Shown here piece after piece: positions 4,136 to 5,108 of a stretch of 5,108 nucleotides of DNA. The stretch comes from Acidimicrobiaceae bacterium (GTDB lineage: Bacteria; Actinomycetota; Acidimicrobiia; Acidimicrobiales; Ilumatobacteraceae). Positions within the stretch are counted from its first letter, which is position 1; every line of letters begins with the position of its first letter. The stretch spans positions 1-5,108 of the forward strand of contig DMQJ01000479.1 in the NCBI GenBank assembly GCA_003455715.1, written 5' to 3'. The position numbers and the translations under genes were made by a program. Under the pieces are notes generated by a model. That model saw only the letters and a list, made by a program, of their open reading frames with translations. It did no database searches and was not told the origin of the DNA.

Positions 4136-5108
4136 GGTCGCCGTGATCGACGTACGTCTGCTGCGCACCGACCCCGATGGAACCAGAGCTGCGTTGGCTC
4201 GCCGTGGCAAGCCCGAGCTGCTCGAGCAGTTGGCCGAGGCCACCTCGGTCGACAGTCGCCTGCGCGACATCCAGACCCAGCGCGACACGATGCGAGCGGA
4301 GGTGAACGACCTGTCGAAGCAGGTGGGTGCGGCACGCCGCGATGGCGACACCGCCGCCGCCGAGGCGCTGCAGGCACGCAGCCGCGAACTGGGCGATCAG
4401 GAGAAGGCGCTTGCCGCCGAGGCTGACCAACTCGGGGGCCGCCTGCGCGATCTGCTGCTGCGCATTCCCAACCTGCCCAGCGACGAGGCCCCCGATGGCG
4501 CCGACGATCACGACAACCCCGTGGTGAAGGGCCCCTTCCTACCCGCGGACGGGTTCGCCGAGCACCAACGGGTCCCCCACTGGGACACCGCCACGGCGCT
4601 CGGCATTCTCGACAACGAACGAGCCACCAAGATCAGCGGCGCGATGTTCACGATGCAGCGCGGCCCCGGTGCGCAGCTCTCTCGTGCCCTGTGTCAGTAC
4701 GCGCTCGATCGCAACGCCGATGCGTTCGAGGAAATCCGACCACCGTCGCTGGTCACCACCGCCACGCTCACCGCAACCGGCCAGCTCCCCAAGTTCGCCG
4801 ACGACGCCTACGCCATCGAGCGCGACGACCTGTGGTGCATCCCCACGGCGGAGGCGCCACTGACGTCGCTGTACATGGGTGAGGTGCTCGACGTTGCTCA
4901 ACTGCCCATCCGGCTGATGGCCTATTCGCCCTGCTATCGCCGCGAAGCCGGGTCGGCTGGGCGCGACACGCGAGGCATGCTGCGTGCGCACGAGTTCGAC
5001 AAGGTGGAGATCCTTGCCGTCAGCACCCCCGAACAGGGTCCGGGCATGCTCATCGAGCTGCGCGATCGTGCCGAGGCCCTCATCAAGGGGCTCGGCCTGC
5101 CGTACCGC
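4134..5108 (+). CDS. serS: Seryl-tRNA synthetase (3' end outside window)
   Basis: This class II synthetase charges tRNA-Ser (and tRNA-Sec where present) with serine. The first 325 of about 420 codons are visible. The N-terminus (IDVRLLRTDPDGTRAALARRG, residues 5-25) and the two-helix antiparallel coiled-coil arm that grips the tRNA long variable arm (about 30-112) are typical. Motif 1 covers about 177-205 (GPGAQLSRAL ... IRPPSLV). The serine-binding TAE triplet is at 238-240 in CIPTAEAPLTS. Motif 2 is at 266-292 with CYRREAGSAGRDTRG and HEFDKVE. Motif 3 should lie beyond the window. GTG 4134 is chosen for the GGAGGAGGG site 8 nt upstream. GTG 4143, three codons later, gives the canonical MIDVRLL start and remains a real alternative. 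The gene is divergent from the ABC exporter with a 63-bp spacer. No T-box element is seen. Confidence 0.96.
   Translation, partial: MVAVIDVRLLRTDPDGTRAALARRGKPELLEQLAEATSVDSRLRDIQTQRDTMRAEVNDLSKQVGAARRDGDTAAAEALQARSRELGDQEKALAAEADQLGGRLRDLLLRIPNLPSDEAPDGADDHDNPVVKGPFLPADGFAEHQRVPHWDTATALGILDNERATKISGAMFTMQRGPGAQLSRALCQYALDRNADAFEEIRPPSLVTTATLTATGQLPKFADDAYAIERDDLWCIPTAEAPLTSLYMGEVLDVAQLPIRLMAYSPCYRREAGSAGRDTRGMLRAHEFDKVEILAVSTPEQGPGMLIELRDRAEALIKGLGLPYR

Noticed and set aside
4071..4511. N-terminal extension of the ABC ATPase to an ATG at 4511
   Set aside because: This would add 147 residues antisense to serS with no family resemblance. The ABC domain begins immediately after ATG 4070.

Overview
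The window has high GC content (roughly two thirds G+C by eye), dense gene packing, and many GTG or TTG starts. It looks like an actinobacterial chromosome. The aa3/caa3-type cytochrome c oxidase cluster ends its subunit I in an unusual extended tail, and together with the gene order and an actinobacterial-style SerRS this suggests Acidimicrobiia (Ilumatobacter-like). That assignment comes from memory of families, not from a search. No mobile element, CRISPR array, tRNA or rRNA is visible.

Positions 2-2388 (+ strand) hold the 3' part of a terminal oxidase operon. In order they are the C-terminus of subunit I (ctaD) with a fused two-helix membrane tail, subunit III (ctaE, TTG start, His-rich N-terminus), a small three-helix subunit IV (ctaF), and the CtaG-family oxidase assembly membrane protein. 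Junctions are an 8-nt overlap, then gaps of 10 and 9 nt. At the last two junctions the upstream stop codon lies within or against the next gene's Shine-Dalgarno sequence. The genes are therefore almost certainly co-transcribed and translationally coupled. Together they encode the membrane core of the terminal oxidase, which reduces O2 with electrons from cytochrome c and pumps protons, plus one assembly factor.

Positions 2389-2436 are a 48-bp convergent intergenic region with two small GC-rich hairpins, possibly a bidirectional terminator. Positions 2437-4070 (- strand) encode a two-gene ABC-2 type exporter. The DrrA-like ATPase comes first and the six-helix permease second, joined by a 4-nt GTGA overlap. 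Its substrate cannot be read from sequence. Similar exporter pairs sit next to heme A/cytochrome oxidase assembly genes in other actinobacteria, so a link to oxidase biogenesis is possible.

Positions 4071-4133 are a 63-bp divergent promoter region. Positions 4134-5108 (+ strand) are the first 325 codons of seryl-tRNA synthetase (serS), running off the window. In this divergent region the same hexamer TAGCGT lies exactly 7 nt before the ATPase ATG and exactly 7 nt before the second candidate serS GTG, as expected for leaderless promoters. A strong Shine-Dalgarno sequence instead supports a serS start three codons upstream.

Overall this is a housekeeping region. I see no convincing undescribed system. 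The most useful second looks are the subunit I tail fusion, the missing histidines in CtaG, the His-rich CtaE N-terminus and the twin leaderless-type promoters.
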